8,006 nucleotides of DNA, taken from the NCBI RefSeq assembly GCF_001557235.1, contig NZ_LSJI01000063.1, positions 1 through 8,006 of the forward strand, read 5' to 3'. Below, one piece after another: positions 5,755-8,006 of this stretch. The translations under genes and the position numbers were made by a program. This DNA is from Phenylobacterium sp. CCH9-H3. Its GTDB lineage: Bacteria; Pseudomonadota; Alphaproteobacteria; Caulobacterales; Caulobacteraceae. Within the stretch, counting starts at the first letter, position 1. Every line of letters begins with the position of its first letter. Under the pieces are notes generated by a model that made no database searches, was not told where the DNA came from, and worked only from the letters and a program-made list of their open reading frames with translations.

Positions 5755-5832
5755 GCACGCGCTTTTTCGCGGCCGGGCGACCAGGGGTTTCATCCTCCGT
5801 CCCCAGAACGAAACACCGCGAAGAGACCGAAC
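5724..5832 (+). promoter_or_regulatory. Putative leucine attenuator before leuA
   Basis: This leader RNA can fold in mutually exclusive ways. Fold A pairs GGGGC (5724-5728) with GCCCC (5735-5739). Fold B pairs GCGC (5743-5746) with GCGC (5759-5762) directly before T5 (5763-5767), like a short intrinsic terminator. Fold C pairs 5736-5748 with 5775-5787, about 12 pairs with one mismatch, including CCCCTGG with CCAGGGG, and excludes A and B. A ribosome stalled on the Leu run would cover the left arm of A and favour C, allowing readthrough. The exact terminator is uncertain, because C is also followed by a short TTT. The leuA ribosome site (AAGAGA, 5821-5826) is partly complementary to TCTCT (5748-5752), so translational control is an alternative. 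Confidence 0.55.
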
Positions 5833-7413
5833 ATGACCAACCCCACACCCGCGAACGCCGATACGTCGGGCCGCGACCGCATCATCGTTTTCGACACCAC
5901 CATGCGCGACGGCGAGCAGTCGCCCGGCGCCTCCATGTCGCATGACGAGAAGCTGGAGCTGGCCAAGATCCTCGAAGACATGAAGGTCGACGTGATCGAG
6001 GCCGGCTTCCCGATCGCCTCGAACGGCGACTTCGAGGCCGTCCGCGCCATCTCCGAGATCGTGACCGAGAGCGTGGTCTGTGGCCTGGCCCGGGCCGGCA
6101 TGGCCGACATCGAGCGCTGCGCCGAGGCGATCCGCAAGGCCAAGCGCGGCCGGATCCACACCTTCCTGTCCACCAGCCCCAGCCACCGCGACCACATCCT
6201 GCACGCCAGCCAGGAAGACATCCTGGAGATGATCACCAAGTCGGTGACCCACGCGCGCAACCTCTGCGGGGACGTGGAGTGGTCGGCCCAGGACGCCACG
6301 CGCACCGAGCAGGACTTCCTGCGCCGCTGCGTGGACGCGGCCATCAAGGCGGGCGCCACGACGATCAACCTGCCGGACACGGTGGGCTACAGCTATCCCA
6401 GCGAATATGCGGAGATGTTCCGCGACATCATCCAGAACGTGGAGAACGCCGACCGGGCGATCTTCTCCACCCACTGCCACAACGACCTGGGGCTGGCGGT
6501 GGCCAACAGCCTGGCCGGCGTCCAGGGCGGCGCGCGGCAGGTCGAGGTGGCGGTCAACGGCATCGGCGAGCGGGCCGGCAACGCGGCGCTGGAAGAGATC
6601 GTCATGGCCCTGCGGGTCCGCGGCGACACGCTGCCCTACTTCACCGGCATCGAGACCCAGCACATCACCCGGGCCAGCCGCTACGTCTCGGCGATCACCG
6701 GCTTCCCGGTGCAGTTCAACAAGGCCATCGTCGGCAAGAACGCCTTCGCCCACGAGAGCGGCATCCACCAGGACGGGATGCTGAAGGACCGCGGCACCTA
6801 CGAGATCATGCAGCCCGAGGACGTGGGGCAGGGCTCCTCGAACCTGGTGATGGGCAAGCACTCGGGCCGCCACGCCTTCCGCGAGAAGCTGAAGGACCTG
6901 GGCTATGAGCTGGGCCAGAACGCGCTGAACGAGGCGTTCCAGCGGTTCAAGGACCTGGCCGACAAGAAGAAGCACGTCTTCGACGACGACATCATCGCCC
7001 TGGTGGACGACGCCCTGGCGAGCAGCGCCGACAAGGTCCAGGTGAAGCACCTGCGGGTGATCGCCGGCACCGAGGGGCCGCAGGAGGCCTTCCTGACGGT
7101 GACCATCGACGGGGTCGAGAAGAGCGCCAACGCCACCGGCGACGGCCCGGTGGACGCGGTGTTCAACGCCATCCACGCGGTGGTGCCGCACGACGCGATC
7201 CTGCGCCTCTTCCAGGTGCACGCGGTGACCGAGGGCACGGACGCCCAGGCCCAGGTCTCGGTTCGGCTGGAGGACGACGGCCGCATCGCCACGGGTTCGG
7301 CCGCGGACACGGACACCCTGACCGCCTCGGCCAAGGCCTATGTGAACGCGCTCAACAACCTCTTCGCCCGCAAGGAGAAGAGCGCGCCGGGCAAGGTCGC
7401 CAGCGGGTTCTGA
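5833..7413 (+). CDS. leuA: 2-isopropylmalate synthase
   Basis: LeuA condenses acetyl-CoA with 2-oxoisovalerate to 2-isopropylmalate, the committed step of leucine synthesis in the cytoplasm. The 526 aa are typical of the long form. The TIM-barrel HMGL-like domain starts with [13 protein letters not shown] (20-32), holding the metal-binding Asp21 and the catalytic Arg25. His214 and His216 in THCHND are metal ligands, and [14 protein letters not shown] follows at 242-255. The [10 protein letters not shown] segment and GKHSGRHAF (341-349) lie in the linker subdomains. From about residue 400 comes the C-terminal leucine-binding allosteric domain (LRVIAGTEG, then [12 protein letters not shown] near 436-447), so feedback inhibition by leucine is expected. 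The ATG at 5833 has AAGAGA 6 nt upstream. The gene is apparently single, preceded by the leucine leader; no other leu genes are in the window. Confidence 0.97.
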   Translation: MTNPTPANADTSGRDRIIVFDTTMRDGEQSPGASMSHDEKLELAKILEDMKVDVIEAGFPIASNGDFEAVRAISEIVTESVVCGLARAGMADIERCAEAIRKAKRGRIHTFLSTSPSHRDHILHASQEDILEMITKSVTHARNLCGDVEWSAQDATRTEQDFLRRCVDAAIKAGATTINLPDTVGYSYPSEYAEMFRDIIQNVENADRAIFSTHCHNDLGLAVANSLAGVQGGARQVEVAVNGIGERAGNAALEEIVMALRVRGDTLPYFTGIETQHITRASRYVSAITGFPVQFNKAIVGKNAFAHESGIHQDGMLKDRGTYEIMQPEDVGQGSSNLVMGKHSGRHAFREKLKDLGYELGQNALNEAFQRFKDLADKKKHVFDDDIIALVDDALASSADKVQVKHLRVIAGTEGPQEAFLTVTIDGVEKSANATGDGPVDAVFNAIHAVVPHDAILRLFQVHAVTEGTDAQAQVSVRLEDDGRIATGSAADTDTLTASAKAYVNALNNLFARKEKSAPGKVASGF

Positions 7414-7427
7414 AGCTCCGAGACCCT

Positions 7428-7554
7428 CGTCATGGCCGGGCTCGTCCCGGCCATCCAGAAACACCTGATCGTCGCGACGTCGCGCGGACCGAGCGTCCGC
7501 ATGGGTCCCGGCTCGGCCTCCGCGGCTTCGCCGCTCCGTTGGCCGGGATGACGG
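7428..7554. repeat. Palindromic REP-like intergenic element after leuA
   Basis: The leuA-to-transporter gap (7414-7564) is almost filled by nested palindromes bounded by CGTCAT (7428-7433) and ATGACG (7548-7553). Inside are ATGGCCGGG / CCCGGCCAT (7432-7440 / 7446-7454), GCGGAC / GTCCGC (7484-7489 / 7495-7500), GCGGC / GCCGC (7522-7526 / 7530-7534) and CCCGGC / GCCGGG (7507-7512 / 7542-7547), the last followed by ATGACGGATTTTA. The element resembles widespread alphaproteobacterial intergenic repeats that give spurious peptides like FLDGRDEPGHDE. It may also end leuA transcription. Confidence 0.7.
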
Positions 7555-7564
7555 ATTTTACGGA

Positions 7565-8006
7565 ATGCTCTGGATCTTCCTGACCCTGGCGGCGGCGCCG
7601 CTGCAGGTGGCGCGCAACGCCATGCAGCGGGGGCTCGTCGAGGAGGCGGGGCCGTGGGGCGCGACGCTGGTGCGCTTCCTGTTCGGCCTGCCGTTCTCCA
7701 TCGGCATCTTCGCCCTGGCCTACGCCCTGACCCCGACGGCCTCGCCGCACTGGACCTCGACGTTCTGGCTGGGGGCGATCAGCGGGGCCATCGCCCAGGT
7801 CGCCGCCACGGCGGCGCTGCTGATGGCCATGAGCCGGTCGGGGTTCGCCGTGGCCACCATGCTGCAGCAGTCGTCGCTGCCGTTCGCGGCGCTGCTGGGC
7901 TGGCTGCTGCTGGGGGACGACCTGAGCGCCGCCGTGTGGACGGGCGTGGCCGTGGCGACCGTGGGGCTGGTGGTGCTGTCCTGGCCGCGGGCGGGGCAGG
8001 GGCGGG
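7565..8006 (+). CDS. EamA/DMT-superfamily transporter, partial (right edge)
   Basis: The first 147 codons of an integral membrane protein are present, continuing past the window. Hydrophobic segments lie near residues 2-16, 33-57, 67-90, 93-116 and 122-140, in the order of the first EamA repeat of drug/metabolite transporters. Typical features are the short first helix with ARNAMQRGL, VRFLFGLPF (36-44), and the repeat end QQSSLPFAALLGWLLLGDD (101-119), which corresponds to the usual Pro..lG..lLgE segment with Asp in place of the usual Glu. These proteins export or import small metabolites; the substrate cannot be told. The ATG at 7565 lies 11 nt past the palindromic element and has only a weak ACGGA site, so it may depend on a promoter within the repeat or on readthrough from leuA. 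Confidence 0.87.
   Translation, partial: MLWIFLTLAAAPLQVARNAMQRGLVEEAGPWGATLVRFLFGLPFSIGIFALAYALTPTASPHWTSTFWLGAISGAIAQVAATAALLMAMSRSGFAVATMLQQSSLPFAALLGWLLLGDDLSAAVWTGVAVATVGLVVLSWPRAGQGR

Noticed and set aside
5596..7464. A 622-codon minus-strand open frame opposite leuA
   Set aside because: It is the antisense of a well-supported leuA. Its N-terminus (FLDGRDEPGHDE) comes from the palindromic element, a familiar spurious peptide.

Overview
The window is GC-rich and strongly GC3-biased. It reads like an alphaproteobacterium, most likely Caulobacterales (Caulobacter or Phenylobacterium type). This is inferred from the codon style, the secreted RTX proteins with an uncleaved C-terminal signal, the palindromic intergenic element after leuA, and the leuA type. 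No rRNA, tRNA, CRISPR array or transposase was found.

Left part (1-1150) is accessory in character, with small genes and repeat-derived spacers. It holds the C-terminal tail of a gene entering from the left edge, a minus-strand coding-like remnant, a minus-strand DUF7660-type protein, and a divergent plus-strand lipoprotein of unknown role. The lipoprotein gene is bracketed by copies of a GTCCGCAACGG word. After it comes about 180 bp of degenerate repeats (GCGGAC / TCCGCAAC words).

Middle part (1151-4240) holds two paralogous minus-strand RTX (haemolysin-type calcium-binding) proteins in tandem, 428 aa upstream and 540 aa downstream. They share their N-terminal domain, the first part of the repeat core and a C-terminal domain ending LVGR-LADIS-DNFV. 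They differ in the length of the glycine/aspartate repeat block. Both lack an N-terminal signal peptide, so export by a type I system encoded elsewhere is inferred. Each gene has its own upstream region, and the two upstream regions share a 32-nt block.

Right part (4306-8006) is housekeeping, all on the plus strand. A VTT-domain (TVP38/TMEM64-like) membrane protein overlaps a glutathione S-transferase gene. Next is leuA (2-isopropylmalate synthase, first committed step of leucine synthesis), preceded by a 22-codon leader ORF with four consecutive Leu codons and alternative RNA hairpins, which looks like a leucine attenuator. A palindromic intergenic element separates leuA from an EamA/DMT-family transporter cut by the right edge.

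The clearest point of interest is the leucine leader peptide and attenuator before leuA. Next are the twin RTX genes with conserved upstream blocks. I saw no evidence for a wholly new multi-gene system.
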